A stretch of 64,000 nt of DNA, taken from positions 3,180,925-3,244,924 of the forward strand of contig OY970196.1 of NCBI GenBank assembly GCA_963708205.1. The letters are read 5' to 3'. Source of the DNA: CAVYTF01 sp963708205 (GTDB lineage Bacteria > Bacteroidota > Bacteroidia > Chitinophagales > Chitinophagaceae). Positions within the stretch are counted from its first letter, which is position 1; each line of letters opens with the position of its first letter. The position numbers were made by a program, and so were the translations under genes. The notes below the pieces were generated by a model, which saw only the letters and a program-made list of their open reading frames with translations, did no database searches and was not told where the DNA came from. Below are positions 19,387 to 28,835 of the stretch, piece by piece.

Positions 19387-21620
19387 TTAAAAAGGAATGC
19401 CGAGGTTGATGTAGGGTAATAATTTTTTTGATTGTGCGCAATACATGGCGCTTATTTCCAGTGGACCAAGAATAAAATTATAACCAAGCGTCGCGCTTAC
19501 TCCGGTTAAATAATTCGCATGAAAAGGATTTTTATCACTTCCCACAAAGTCATAATACAAGCCATTTATTTTACCAATGGCGTATAAATTATTATACAAT
19601 TCATAACGCAGACCAACGAGCAAAGCCGCGACACTGCTGGCATGTACAGTTCCTTCATCAAGTCCTGCGAAGGTTATTTGATTACGGAAATTATAATTTA
19701 ATCCGCCGATATAATAATCATTCAAAATACTTTCCTTCTGGTTAAAATTAATACCAGCCTGCAGTTGCGTAAAGAAAACTGTGTGCGCGGAAAGAGAAGA
19801 ATATTGTTCGAAATTTAATTTTGTGCGAACGAACGGATGAAAACTATAACCGAGTGAATCGAGATTGATGATGGCACTTCCGTTTTTAAAATAAGTAAGA
19901 TTTGGATTTTGATCATACACATAACCCGCTTCTGCATCAATGCGCGTACCGTTTCTTGGATAGATGGCGTTGCTTAATGTGTTTAATTTTAAAGATAAAA
20001 ATGAATTTAAAAGATTAGAATTTCCCTGCAGCTCAAACACAGAAGTTATTTGCGGTACAAAATGAAAATCTTCGAAGCGAGTGCCTATCCCGAAAGAATA
20101 TTTTTTCATTAATGCCCAGCGTGCAGTTATATCACCCATAAAATATCCCTGCCGGTACAAACCATCCTGTTCAAAGTTTTTATAAGTAGTGTATTGCAAT
20201 GATTCTGCCTGTATGGAAGTGCCGAGACTTAATGTTTTGAACTTACCGAAAAATTGCAGGTGCTCTGCTTTCAGCCGCATGTTCTCGCCAATGCTTACCG
20301 TAACAAGGCTGCGCGAATAAGATGTAAAAAAATTGCGCGTGGTAAGGTTGGCAATAAGCCCTATGCCGATAAAACTATTGTAATTAATACCAAGCTTTGC
20401 AAATGTCAAAGGGTTTTCTTCAACTGTATAAATGATCTTGCAAGTGCCGTCCGGCAAAGGTTTCAGGGCATACACAATTTTATTATAATAACGTGTACCA
20501 AATGCATCACGCACCTGCGCAGATAATTGTGCAGCTGTGTACCATTTATTATTTACGAATTGCAGGCGATGCAAAAAGAACTCTTCATTTGTTTGCACAA
20601 GCCCGTTCACTTCATACGCAGTAATTTTTACAGAATCTATTTTGGGCAAAGTATTTACTGCAAAATGCTGCGGACCATAAATGTTATTTAAAGAATCATG
20701 AATGAATTTTAAATGCGGATAAATAGAATCTCCTTTTATCATTCCTTCCTGCATAATATCTTTTGCAGAAGAAAAGCTGCCCATATTGAAATTATCAAGG
20801 TTGTGCGGAATGTAGATGTTGCAAAGCTTTCGCTCATTTTTTGCATCCTCATCATTCCTGAAAAAAGCGATCTGAAGCAGCACCTGGAAAACATTGTTTA
20901 TCTTTTCTTTCGACATTAATCTTCCCGCAACATTACTTCCTATCAAAAAATCAGCGCCTAAATTTTTTGCATCTCTTACAGGAAAATTTCTTACAACTCC
21001 TCCATCCACTAATTTTTTTCCATTATAATTTACTGCAGTAAACACGGAAGGTATCGCCATGCTTGCGCGCAATGCAGGTACTATCTCACCCGAATCAAGC
21101 AACACACCATCTCCTGTTGACAGGTCTGTGGCAACACATTCAAATCCTTTTGAAAGATGAAGAAAGTTTTTTGTTTTATAAACGGGGAAAAAAAGTTCGC
21201 TCAATTTCAACCATAATTCTTCTGATTCCAAAACGCCGCTTGGCAATTTAAAACCATTGTTCACCCAGGGCAATTCAATGGCATATTTTCCATACTCATC
21301 TTTTTCGTCAATGCTTAAAGAACGCAGCGATGCAGTGTTGCTAAGCAGCAGATCCCAGTTTATAGTTCTTGCTAATTTTTCAATAGAATCTCCTGAATAG
21401 CCGGCAGCGTACATTGCGCCGATAATAGCGCCCATGCTGGTTCCTGTGATGTAATCAACTTTTATTCCTGCAGAATCGATTGCTTTCAAAACACCAATAT
21501 GCGCCAGGCCTTTTGCGCCGCCGCCGCTAAGGGTTAGGCCTATTTCGGCCGAACATTATTTTGCGCAGCTAAAATTTGAAAAGAAAAAATAAGAATAATG
21601 GTGATGATAAAAATGCGCAT
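19387..21620 (-). pseudogene. Patatin-like phospholipase with C-terminal outer-membrane barrel, frameshifted near the N-terminus
   Basis: The gene should encode a surface patatin fused to a BamA-like barrel, as in PlpD-type proteins. The downstream frame from 21489 contains the nucleophile elbow GTSMGA, the catalytic DGG (VDGGVVRNFPV), a POTRA-like segment (about 290-350) and a C-terminal beta-barrel (about 370-700). The true start is the ATG at 21618-21620, giving a signal peptide of about 20 residues ending AAQ. That frame stops after Lys26 at a TAG. Adding one A to the AAA run at 21543-21545 joins it seamlessly to the oxyanion-loop sequence IGLTLSGGGAKGLAHIGVL. So this is a single-base deletion: a real pseudogene, a switchable poly-A tract or a sequencing error. 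Confidence 0.8.
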
Positions 21621-21696
21621 ATCGGACATTAAAAATACGGCTTAAAATAAGGTGAAAATAAATAATGAAGCTGCTAATGGTTTTGTAATATTGTTT

Positions 21697-22977
21697 ATGG
21701 CTGAAACAATCATTACTAATATTAAGCAGCTCGTGAATGTTCGTGAGAAAAATATATTGCTGCGTGGCGAAATGCTTTCGCAACTACCAATAATCAAAGA
21801 TGCTTTTTTAATTATTGAAAATGGTTTGATAAAAGATTATGGCCGGATGTCGGATGTCAGAAGTCAGCGGTTAGAAGATAGTGATCGGTCATCATTGGAC
21901 ACCGGACTTCAGACAACCACCATCAATGCAAACAACGCAACAGTTTTGCCAACATGGTGTGATAGTCATACCCACCTTTTATTTGCGGCGAGCCGTGAAG
22001 AAGAGTTCATTGACAAAATAAAAGGGTTAAGCTACGCTGATATTGCAGCAAAAGGCGGTGGTATTTTAAACTCTGCAAAAAAAATTAGAGAAATTTCTGA
22101 AGAGGAATTATATGAAAAATCTTTCCAAAGATTAGTTGAATTAATACAACTCGGAACGGGAGCAATAGAAATAAAAAGTGGATATGGTTTAAGTGTTGAA
22201 GGTGAATTGAAAATGCTGCGCGTAATAAAGAAGCTGAAAGAAAATTCACCGATCCCAATCAAAGCAACCTTTCTTGGTGCACACAGTTTTCCAACAGAAT
22301 TTAAAAATGATCATGAAGAATATATGCGTTTGATCATTGATGAAATGCTGCCAATAATTGCAGACGAAAATCTTGCAGATTTCATTGATGTTTTTTGTGA
22401 AAAAGGTTTTTTTAATGTTGATGAAACAATAAGAATTTGTGAAGCAGGAAAAAGATATGGATTGAAAACAAAGCTGCATGTGAATCAACTCAACAGTATC
22501 GGAGGAATTGAAGCAGGAATAAAATTGAATGCCCTCTCACTTGATCATTTAGAAGTAATAAATAAAGACGAAATAGAAATGCTTGCAGGCTCAAACTCAA
22601 TAGCCACGCTGCTTCCAACTGCTGCTTACTTTTTGCGACTGCCTTTTTCTCCTGCAAGAAAATTAATTGATGCAGGCGCAGCAATTGCATTAGCAAGTGA
22701 TTTTAATCCCGGCACGTCACCAAGCGGAAATATGAACGTTGTTGTTTCAATGAGTTGCATTCAAATGAAAATGTTGCCCGAAGAAGCTATCAATGCGGCA
22801 ACCATTAATGGTGCATTTGCAATGGAAGTTGAAGATGAAGTTGGAAGCATAATGATTGGTAAAAAAGCAAATCTTATTTTCACAAAACCAATTCCTTCCA
22901 TCGCATATTTGCCTTATGCTTTCGGAAATAATTTAATTGATAAAGTAATGATTGAAGGAAGGATAATTAAGAATTAA
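21697..22977 (+). CDS. hutI: Imidazolonepropionase
   Basis: HutI hydrolyses 4-imidazolone-5-propanoate to N-formimino-L-glutamate in histidine degradation. I start at the ATG at 21697 (MAETIITNIKQLV); the open frame extends upstream to a GTG at 21652. Of 426 residues, metal-binding motifs of the amidohydrolase superfamily are clear: CDSHTHLLF, KLHVNQLN, LDHLEV and ALASDFNPGTSPSGN. A stretch of about 20 residues (from RMSDVRSQRLED, encoded at 21853-21915) is extra compared with typical family members and looks like an in-frame repeat insertion in a surface loop. It is followed after 57 bp by ftcD in the same pathway. Confidence 0.95.
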   Translation: MAETIITNIKQLVNVREKNILLRGEMLSQLPIIKDAFLIIENGLIKDYGRMSDVRSQRLEDSDRSSLDTGLQTTTINANNATVLPTWCDSHTHLLFAASREEEFIDKIKGLSYADIAAKGGGILNSAKKIREISEEELYEKSFQRLVELIQLGTGAIEIKSGYGLSVEGELKMLRVIKKLKENSPIPIKATFLGAHSFPTEFKNDHEEYMRLIIDEMLPIIADENLADFIDVFCEKGFFNVDETIRICEAGKRYGLKTKLHVNQLNSIGGIEAGIKLNALSLDHLEVINKDEIEMLAGSNSIATLLPTAAYFLRLPFSPARKLIDAGAAIALASDFNPGTSPSGNMNVVVSMSCIQMKMLPEEAINAATINGAFAMEVEDEVGSIMIGKKANLIFTKPIPSIAYLPYAFGNNLIDKVMIEGRIIKN

Positions 22978-23034
22978 AAATTAATAAGTGCTAAGTATTT
23001 TTGACTTTTGACTTCTAACATTTGAATTCTATAT

Positions 23035-24711
23035 ATGCAACAACTAATCGAATGTGTTCCAAATTTTAGTGAAGGAAATGATCTCAATATCATCAAACAA
23101 ATAACAGATGAAATTGAAAAAAAGGAAGGCGTAAAATTATTAAATGTTGATCCCGGAAAAGCAACGAACAGAACTGTTGTAACTTTTGTTGGTGAGCCGA
23201 AACCTGTTATTGACGCGGCTTTCAGCGCAATAAAAAAAGCAGGTGAGTTAATTGACATGAGCAAACATAAAGGCGAACATCCACGCATGGGTGCAACAGA
23301 TGTTTGTCCTTTAATTCCAATTGCAAATATTTCAATGGAAGAAACTGCAATGTTTGCGCAGCAGCTTGCAAAACGTGTTGGTGAAGAACTACAAATTCCT
23401 GTTTATTTATATGAAGCTGCGCAGAAAAATGTTGCGAGAAATAATTTATCAGTTATTCGTGCAGGAGAATATGAAGGTTTTTTTAAGAAAATAAAATTGC
23501 CTGAGTGGCAACCTGATTTTGGTCCCGCAGAATTTGATGCAATGCGTGGCGCAACCGTAATTGGTGCAAGAGATTTTCTTGTTGCATATAACATTAATCT
23601 TAACACAACATCTGTTCGCCGTGCAAATGCAATTGCTTTTGATGTACGGGAAGCAGGTCGAGTAAAAAAAGAAAATGGCAAAAATGTTTTGGACGAAAAT
23701 GGAAAATCAATTTCTATTCCGGGTTCTTTAAAATGTGTAAAAGCAATCGGCTGGTTCATTGAAGAATATGGCATTGCACAAATCTCCATGAACTTAACAA
23801 ATATCTCTGTAACGCCCGTGCACATTGCATTTGATGAGGTTTGCAAGAAAGCAGAAGCAAGAGGAATTCGTGTTACAGGAAGTGAATTGGTTGGATTAAT
23901 TCCATTGAAAGCAATGCTTGATGCAGCTAAATACTTTTTAAAAAAACAAAAGCTTTCTACCGGTGTTTCAGAAAAAGAATTAATAAAGATTGCAATAAAA
24001 TCTTTAGGTTTAAATGAATTATCACCTTTTAAACCGGAAGAAAAAATCATAGAATATTTATTGAAAGATAAATCAACTACCAACCTTATAAGCATGAGCT
24101 TATCAGATTTCGCTGATGAAACAGCAAGCGAAAGTCCTGCGCCAGGCGGTGGTTCAATTGCTGCGTATGTTGGAACTTTAGGTGCATCACTTGCAGCGAT
24201 GGTGGCAAATTTATCAGCACATAAAAAAGATTGGGAAGAGCACTGGGAAGAATTCAGTAACCATGCAGAGAAAGCACAAAATTATAAAACTGCATTATTG
24301 AATTTAGTTGATGAAGATACAAAAGCATTTAATAAAATAATGAATGCTTTCTCTTTGCCAAAATCAACAGCAGAAGAAAAAAGCTTTCGCAAAAAAGCAA
24401 TCCAGGAAGCAACAAAATCAGCAATAGAAATTCCTTTCCGGGTAATGAAAGCATCTTATGAAAGCATGACTGTTATTAAAGCAATGGCAGAAACAGGCAA
24501 TCCCAATTCTGTCTCAGACGCAGGCGTGGCAGCACTTTGCGCAAGAAGCGCTGTTGTGGGTGCATTCATGAATGTACGCATCAATGCAAGAGAACTTGAT
24601 GATAAAAACTATGTTGAGGATATTATCACAAAAGGAAAAGAAATAGAAAAAAATTCAATCGCTTTGGAAAGCGAAATACTTAAAATAGTGAACGATAAAA
24701 TTGGTTTATAA
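23035..24711 (+). CDS. ftcD: Fused glutamate formimidoyltransferase / formimidoyl-THF cyclodeaminase
   Basis: This bifunctional enzyme of 558 residues moves the formimino group from formiminoglutamate to tetrahydrofolate and then releases ammonia to give methenyl-THF. The N-terminal formiminotransferase half (about 1-320) starts with the family signature IECVPNFSEG and contains EHPRMGATDVCPLIP. The C-terminal cyclodeaminase half (about 350-558) has ASESPAPGGGSIAAYVGTLG and the all-helical pattern. It directly follows hutI and completes the route from imidazolonepropionate. hutH and hutU are not in the window. Confidence 0.95.
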   Translation: MQQLIECVPNFSEGNDLNIIKQITDEIEKKEGVKLLNVDPGKATNRTVVTFVGEPKPVIDAAFSAIKKAGELIDMSKHKGEHPRMGATDVCPLIPIANISMEETAMFAQQLAKRVGEELQIPVYLYEAAQKNVARNNLSVIRAGEYEGFFKKIKLPEWQPDFGPAEFDAMRGATVIGARDFLVAYNINLNTTSVRRANAIAFDVREAGRVKKENGKNVLDENGKSISIPGSLKCVKAIGWFIEEYGIAQISMNLTNISVTPVHIAFDEVCKKAEARGIRVTGSELVGLIPLKAMLDAAKYFLKKQKLSTGVSEKELIKIAIKSLGLNELSPFKPEEKIIEYLLKDKSTTNLISMSLSDFADETASESPAPGGGSIAAYVGTLGASLAAMVANLSAHKKDWEEHWEEFSNHAEKAQNYKTALLNLVDEDTKAFNKIMNAFSLPKSTAEEKSFRKKAIQEATKSAIEIPFRVMKASYESMTVIKAMAETGNPNSVSDAGVAALCARSAVVGAFMNVRINARELDDKNYVEDIITKGKEIEKNSIALESEILKIVNDKIGL

Positions 24712-24719
24712 AACAAGTT

Positions 24720-26672
24720 TTATACTTTCGCTTCAGCTTCCATTATTTTCTCAAACAGCATTTCATATTCTTTTTCAACAGCAGTTATTTTTTGCTGAAC
24801 AGTAGTATAATCTGTTTCTAATTTCACAAAATTATTTTTATCTGAATAGTTTTCATGATTTCCCAGATCAGCTTCCAGCTTGGTTTTCAGTTTATTTAAT
24901 TCTGCAAGTGTTTCTTCTGCTTTAGCAAATTGCTTTTGCAATTTTTGTAATTCAGATTTATTGATTTGTGCTTTATTATTTTGCGTTTTGTTATTTTGTT
25001 GCTGTTTGATCTCTGCTTCTTTATTTATGATTGTTTGCTTCTTTTCATTCTGCAATGCATCTTTTTTATTTAGTTCCATTCTCTTTTTCCACTCAACATA
25101 TTCATCATAGCCGCCTTTAAATTCTTTTATCTCATGATCAATAATTTCCCAAATTTTATTAGCCGCTTTTGAAATAAAATACCTGTCATGACTTACCAAG
25201 ATCAAACTGCCTTCATACTTATTCAATGCTTCTACAAGCAACTCAACACTGTGCATGTCGAGGTGGTTTGTTGGCTCATCCAGCATTAAAAAATTTGCTT
25301 TGCTGACTATTACTTTCGCAAGCGCAACGCGTGCTTTTTCTCCACCGCTTAATACTTTTATTTTTTTATCGCTATCATCACCGCTGAATAAAAAACAACC
25401 AAGCAGCGAACGTAACTCCAATTCATTTTTTCCGCTGCCACAACCTTTCAATTCATCCAAAACAGTGTTGTTGAGATCAAGCGCTTCCAATTGATGTTGC
25501 GCATAAAAACTTTCATCAACATTATGTCCCCAAATTCTTTCTCCTTCAAAGTTTTCAACGCCCGCAATCATTCTTAATAAAGTTGATTTGCCTTTTCCAT
25601 TTGCACCAATTAATGCGATCTTATCACCACGCTCAATCTCTGCTTCTGAATTTTCAACGATAGTTAAATCACCAAACTTTTTTGTTGCATGTTTTAAAGT
25701 TGCCAACACTTTTCCTGGTTGTTTATCAATCGCAAAATTTATCCGCAGGTTTGGTCTTTCTATTTCCACATTTTCAACTCTGTCTAATTTATCCAATCTT
25801 TTTATAAGACTTTGCGCCATTGCGGCTTTACTTGCTTTTGCACGGAACCTTTCGATCAATCTTTCATTTTGACGGATATAATCCTGCTGGTTTTCATAAG
25901 CCTTTTGCTGCATATCAATCCTTATCGCTTTTTCTCTTTCATAAAAATCATAATCACCCGAATAAATATGCAGTTCCTGCTGGTACACTTCTACGATTTT
26001 ATTTACCATCCTGTTTAAAAAATATTTATCATGGCTTACAATAACCACACTGCCTTTGTAATGCAATAAATATTTTTCAAGCCACTCGATTGATGGCAGA
26101 TCCAAATGGTTTGTTGGCTCATCCAGCAACAAAACATCCGGTTGCTGCAAGATCATTTTTGCAAGCAGCACACGCATGCGCCATCCGCCGCTGAATTCTT
26201 TGTAAGGTCTTGTCAGGCTTGCATTTTCAAAGCCTAAGCCCTGCAACACTTCTTCTGTTTTATGATGAATATTATAACCGCCGAGCACTTCAAGCTCATG
26301 CAGTTTATCAGAATAAATGTGCAATAATTTTTCATCAGATGTTGCCTCCAGTTCCTTACCTATTTCCTCAATTTCTTTTTCTAATTGCTTCACTTTTTCA
26401 AATGCACCTAGTGCAACTTCCAAAATAGAATCATTGGTATCGAAGCTTAACAGATCCTGGTGCAGGTAACCAATTGTGGTGTCGCGGCTTTTTTCCACCG
26501 TGCCGGAAGAAGGCGAATATTCGCCAACAATTAATTTTAATAAAGTAGATTTTCCTGTGCCATTATAGCCAATCAAACCAATGCGTTCTCCGGGTTGTAT
26601 GTGCCATGTAGCATGTTCAATTAAAACGCGCGCACCAAACTCAAACGTTACATCATTTAAACCAACTAACAT
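24720..26672 (-). CDS. ABC-F family ATPase (Uup/YdiF type)
   Basis: This 650-residue soluble protein has two ABC cassettes and no membrane domain, the pattern of ABC-F translation factors that act on the ribosome. The first Walker A is GYNGTGKST (about 35), with signature FSGGWRMR and Walker B LLLDEPTNHLD. An interdomain linker of about 80 charged residues follows. The second Walker A is GANGKGKST, with LSGGEKARV and MLDEPTNHLD. The C-terminal 130 residues are a lysine/glutamine-rich coiled coil, as in Uup. It is convergent with ftcD (8 bp gap). On the minus strand a -7 box TAGTTTTG lies about 20 bp before the ATG. Confidence 0.93.
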   Translation of the reverse strand: MLVGLNDVTFEFGARVLIEHATWHIQPGERIGLIGYNGTGKSTLLKLIVGEYSPSSGTVEKSRDTTIGYLHQDLLSFDTNDSILEVALGAFEKVKQLEKEIEEIGKELEATSDEKLLHIYSDKLHELEVLGGYNIHHKTEEVLQGLGFENASLTRPYKEFSGGWRMRVLLAKMILQQPDVLLLDEPTNHLDLPSIEWLEKYLLHYKGSVVIVSHDKYFLNRMVNKIVEVYQQELHIYSGDYDFYEREKAIRIDMQQKAYENQQDYIRQNERLIERFRAKASKAAMAQSLIKRLDKLDRVENVEIERPNLRINFAIDKQPGKVLATLKHATKKFGDLTIVENSEAEIERGDKIALIGANGKGKSTLLRMIAGVENFEGERIWGHNVDESFYAQHQLEALDLNNTVLDELKGCGSGKNELELRSLLGCFLFSGDDSDKKIKVLSGGEKARVALAKVIVSKANFLMLDEPTNHLDMHSVELLVEALNKYEGSLILVSHDRYFISKAANKIWEIIDHEIKEFKGGYDEYVEWKKRMELNKKDALQNEKKQTIINKEAEIKQQQNNKTQNNKAQINKSELQKLQKQFAKAEETLAELNKLKTKLEADLGNHENYSDKNNFVKLETDYTTVQQKITAVEKEYEMLFEKIMEAEAKV

Positions 26673-26771
26673 ATTTTTTTAAAATTGCTGCGCAAAACTA
26701 CTTGAAGAAAAATCAATTTGGAAATCTTCGTCATTGGCAACGTGAGGTTGTTAGGTTAATTGCAGCAAGGA

Positions 26772-26798
26772 CGTCACTGCGAGGCACGAAGCAGTCTG
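26772..26798. repeat. 27-bp interspersed repeat, copy A
   Basis: This sequence begins CGTCACTGCGAGG and ends GAAGCAGTCTG. It recurs in inverted orientation at 30675-30701 with one mismatch. The pair encloses the accessory stretch of about 3.9 kb. Similar GC-rich motifs are commonly scattered in Bacteroidota genomes, so the flanking position may be accidental. Confidence 0.7.
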
Positions 26799-26837
26799 GA
26801 AACTGCAACATCAACATCTAACTTTTTTTACATTTAT

Positions 26838-26865
26838 TTGTGGCAGATAAAATAATATACTTTTG
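26838..26865 (+). promoter_or_regulatory. Promoter of the DUF6090-like gene
   Basis: TTG at 26838-26840 and TACTTTTG at 26858-26865 are separated by 17 bp, matching the Bacteroidota -33/-7 promoter pattern. The ATG at 26874 is only 8 bp further, so the mRNA would be leaderless or nearly so. Confidence 0.55.
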
Positions 26866-26873
26866 TTAGCTAC

Positions 26874-27602
26874 ATGGCAGAAGATGAAATAATAAAGCAT
26901 ACAAAAGCTGCATACAATACCTTATTGAACAAAGAAAAAAACTGGAAGCAAAAACTAAAAGACATAACAGTAGAAATATTGATTATTGTATTTGCAGTAA
27001 CTCTATCAATCTGGCTACACAACTGGAGCGATGAACGGCAGCAACACAAAGAAGAAAAGATTTTTCTTACTGAATTAAAAAAAGACCTGCAGCAGGATAC
27101 TGCTAATATAAAAAACAGTTTACAGTTCTACGAATTCAGTTTGGCAGGAATGAAATATTTTCAAAAAGTAGGTGCCGGCGATACACTAAGCAAAGACAGC
27201 CTGCATAAATATGGTGATTTGTTTTTCAGCAGCACTGAACTGCAGCCGCACATAAGCCGGTACGAAGCCTTAAAAGGCAGCGGCAAATTTAATATAATTG
27301 AAAATATGGAGCTTCTGGACAATATTATTGACCTGCATGAAAGTGTCCTCAATCGCATTGAAACCCTTAATAATTATTATGTACAATTTATTCAAAAAAC
27401 ATCTTCTTTTATTGAAGAGCATGCAAAGCTTAACAAACAAGGCGATATTACAAATGGAAACGAGTTATTAAACTCATCACAAATGCGTTTTCTCTTAGCT
27501 TATGGCATAGGCACAATTTCGGGCAATCTTATACCGGCTCATGAAGAAGGTATAAAAAAATGTATGGAGCTTTCGCACCAGATTGATGAAACTGTTCAGT
27601 AA
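26874..27602 (+). CDS. Membrane-anchored DUF6090-like protein
   Basis: This is a 242-residue protein of unknown function. After a charged N-terminus (about 1-30) comes one membrane helix (DITVEILIIVFAVTLSIWL, about 30-48). It is followed by the NWSDERQQHKEEKIFLTELKKDLQQD motif type seen in DUF6090 proteins, where a tryptophan-Asn pair ends the helix and a charged coiled coil begins. The rest (about 60-242) is helical, with no catalytic motif. The topology predicts a small N-terminus inside and a large periplasmic helical domain. Relatives are common in Bacteroidota, but their role is not known to me. It is a single gene at the left end of the accessory region. Confidence 0.6.
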   Translation: MAEDEIIKHTKAAYNTLLNKEKNWKQKLKDITVEILIIVFAVTLSIWLHNWSDERQQHKEEKIFLTELKKDLQQDTANIKNSLQFYEFSLAGMKYFQKVGAGDTLSKDSLHKYGDLFFSSTELQPHISRYEALKGSGKFNIIENMELLDNIIDLHESVLNRIETLNNYYVQFIQKTSSFIEEHAKLNKQGDITNGNELLNSSQMRFLLAYGIGTISGNLIPAHEEGIKKCMELSHQIDETVQ

Positions 27603-27627
27603 AAGGAGCAACGGAAAGTACTCCCAC

Positions 27628-27660
27628 AAAAAAAAGCCAGTCCTTAAAAAAGAACCGGCT
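27628..27660 (-). terminator. Rho-independent terminator
   Basis: On the minus strand AGCCGGTTCTT pairs with AAGGACTGGCT (11 bp including two G-U pairs) over a T-loop and is followed by eight T. It ends the gene at 27690. The plus-strand version has A-C mismatches, so it is orientation-specific. Confidence 0.8.
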
Positions 27661-27689
27661 AAAATCTCAATATTTAAGGTTACAAAAAA

Positions 27690-28364
27690 CTATTGCGGTA
27701 TCACCTTTGTACCAAAGGTTGTTGCAGGTCCGCTGCCTGCTGCGTTTACGCCAAAGCCAAGCAGTGTATAAGGCACACCTGTTGGCAGCTCATAAAACTC
27801 AGCTTCTTTGCGTGTACCCACATTTACAAAAATCGTGGTTCCGTTTACCGTCAGGCTCATTACGTTGTCTTTAAACGCTACTTCCACGCCGTCCGGCATC
27901 GCAACGTTCACCATTACTGCAGCATTAGGCAATCTCTTTTTTGTACCCGCTATTACAGCCCCTTTTTTACCATTGATGGTGGCAAAATAGTCCGCCGGAG
28001 CCGAAGGCAGAGGCACTGGGGTTGTTTCCGTTTTTGTGCAGGGAAACCTGGACATGTTAATAAGGTTTTTATTACCCTCTGCTATCACTATGCTTATGTA
28101 GTTGGCAGTGTTGGTAAAGTCCTCATCCCACTGCGCCACAGCGTTTTCAAGAGCGCTGACGGAAGTGTGGCTTCCGTCTTTAGCCGTTTGCACTGCTGAG
28201 GACAGGGTGTTATTGTCTGCCAGCAGATCGTCCGGAGAAACGGGAAGGTTTACAAAAATTTTTGGATTGTTACTGAGCGCTGCTGCTACTGCACCGCCAA
28301 GAGTAACTTTTTCTGAAGGTGTGCTCTTTTTAAATGCCAGGGAGCACATGGCTTTTCGTTGCAT
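27690..28364 (-). CDS. Hypothetical protein, possible helical N-domain plus C-terminal beta domain
   Basis: This is a 224-residue protein I do not recognise with certainty. It has no signal peptide. The N-terminal 110 residues look helical and Ala/Asn-rich (SSAVQTAKDGSHTSVSALEN, then WDEDFTNTANYISIVIAEGN), followed by a MSRFPCTKTE turn. This resembles a group of Bacteroidota hypothetical proteins in which a helical stretch with ANYV and GF..TKTE motifs precedes a fibronectin-like domain. The C-terminal half (about 125-224) is beta-rich: MVNVAMPDGVEVAF, VMSLTVNGTTIFVNVGT, ELPTGVPYTLLGFGVNAAGSGPAT. Its base composition is clearly less AT-rich than its neighbours. The start is the ATG at 28362-28364. 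Confidence 0.55.
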   Translation of the reverse strand: MQRKAMCSLAFKKSTPSEKVTLGGAVAAALSNNPKIFVNLPVSPDDLLADNNTLSSAVQTAKDGSHTSVSALENAVAQWDEDFTNTANYISIVIAEGNKNLINMSRFPCTKTETTPVPLPSAPADYFATINGKKGAVIAGTKKRLPNAAVMVNVAMPDGVEVAFKDNVMSLTVNGTTIFVNVGTRKEAEFYELPTGVPYTLLGFGVNAAGSGPATTFGTKVIPQ

Positions 28365-28519
28365 AAAAGTTTTTTTTAGATATTGAATAAATTATTTACG
28401 GCATTAAAAACGGCGGAATGAACACCTTATTTTGCGGTAAACCTTAAAAATAACTTTAATTTCCCTTTAAAAAACATTAAAGGAGGATGCTTTCTTGTAA
28501 AAACCATATAGAACTTTTG

Positions 28520-28537
28520 AAATTCTATATAGAATTT
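28520..28537. promoter_or_regulatory. 18-bp perfect palindrome, possible operator
   Basis: AAATTCTAT is followed directly by its reverse complement ATAGAATTT. The symmetry continues outward as TTTT/AAAA with one mismatch. A related half-site TATAGAA lies just to the left. It lies about 155 bp upstream of the minus-strand gene at 28364. No regulator is known. Confidence 0.35.
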
Positions 28538-28544
28538 GAAAAAT

Positions 28545-28709
28545 ACTGGTAAAAGTGGGCAAGTTTCTTCCAGGAATTGATGAATTCCTGGTATAAGTCG
28601 ATGAGTTCTTGGTAGAAATCGATAAGGTTCTGGTAAGATTTTGAAAATCTAAGGTAAGGTTTGAGTTTTTAAAGGTAAGGTTCGAGAATTTAAAGGTAAG
28701 GTTGAGGCA
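28545..28709. repeat. 21-bp tandem array with phased GGTA
   Basis: GGTA occurs at 28548, 28590, 28611, 28632, 28653, 28674 and 28695, every 21 bp or a multiple of it. The last three units share AAAGGTAAGGTT and the earlier ones have drifted. Confidence 0.8.
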
Positions 28710-28806
28710 AAATGGATTAGCGAAACCCGCAAGTCTTAATAATATTAAAAACGAAAGGGAATAGTAGTGAAAATGATGGAGTTATATTTTTGGGGAAATG
28801 AGGAGA

Positions 28807-28835
28807 GTTGCGCATATATTTGTGTTGGTGGCAAG
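28807..28835. repeat. Cassette-type element, right arm only (element 1)
   Basis: The sequence from GTTGCGC to TTGGTGGCAAG is, read on the minus strand, similar to the left arm at 29549 (CTGCCACCAACAAATGCG). It therefore resembles the right-hand arm of an element lying before the PorT-like gene. No matching left arm was found further left. Confidence 0.4.

Noticed and set aside
28465..28760. Minus-strand heptad ORF through the 28.6-kb array
   Set aside because: The frame is open but has no ATG, GTG or TTG in a sensible place and no recognisable product.
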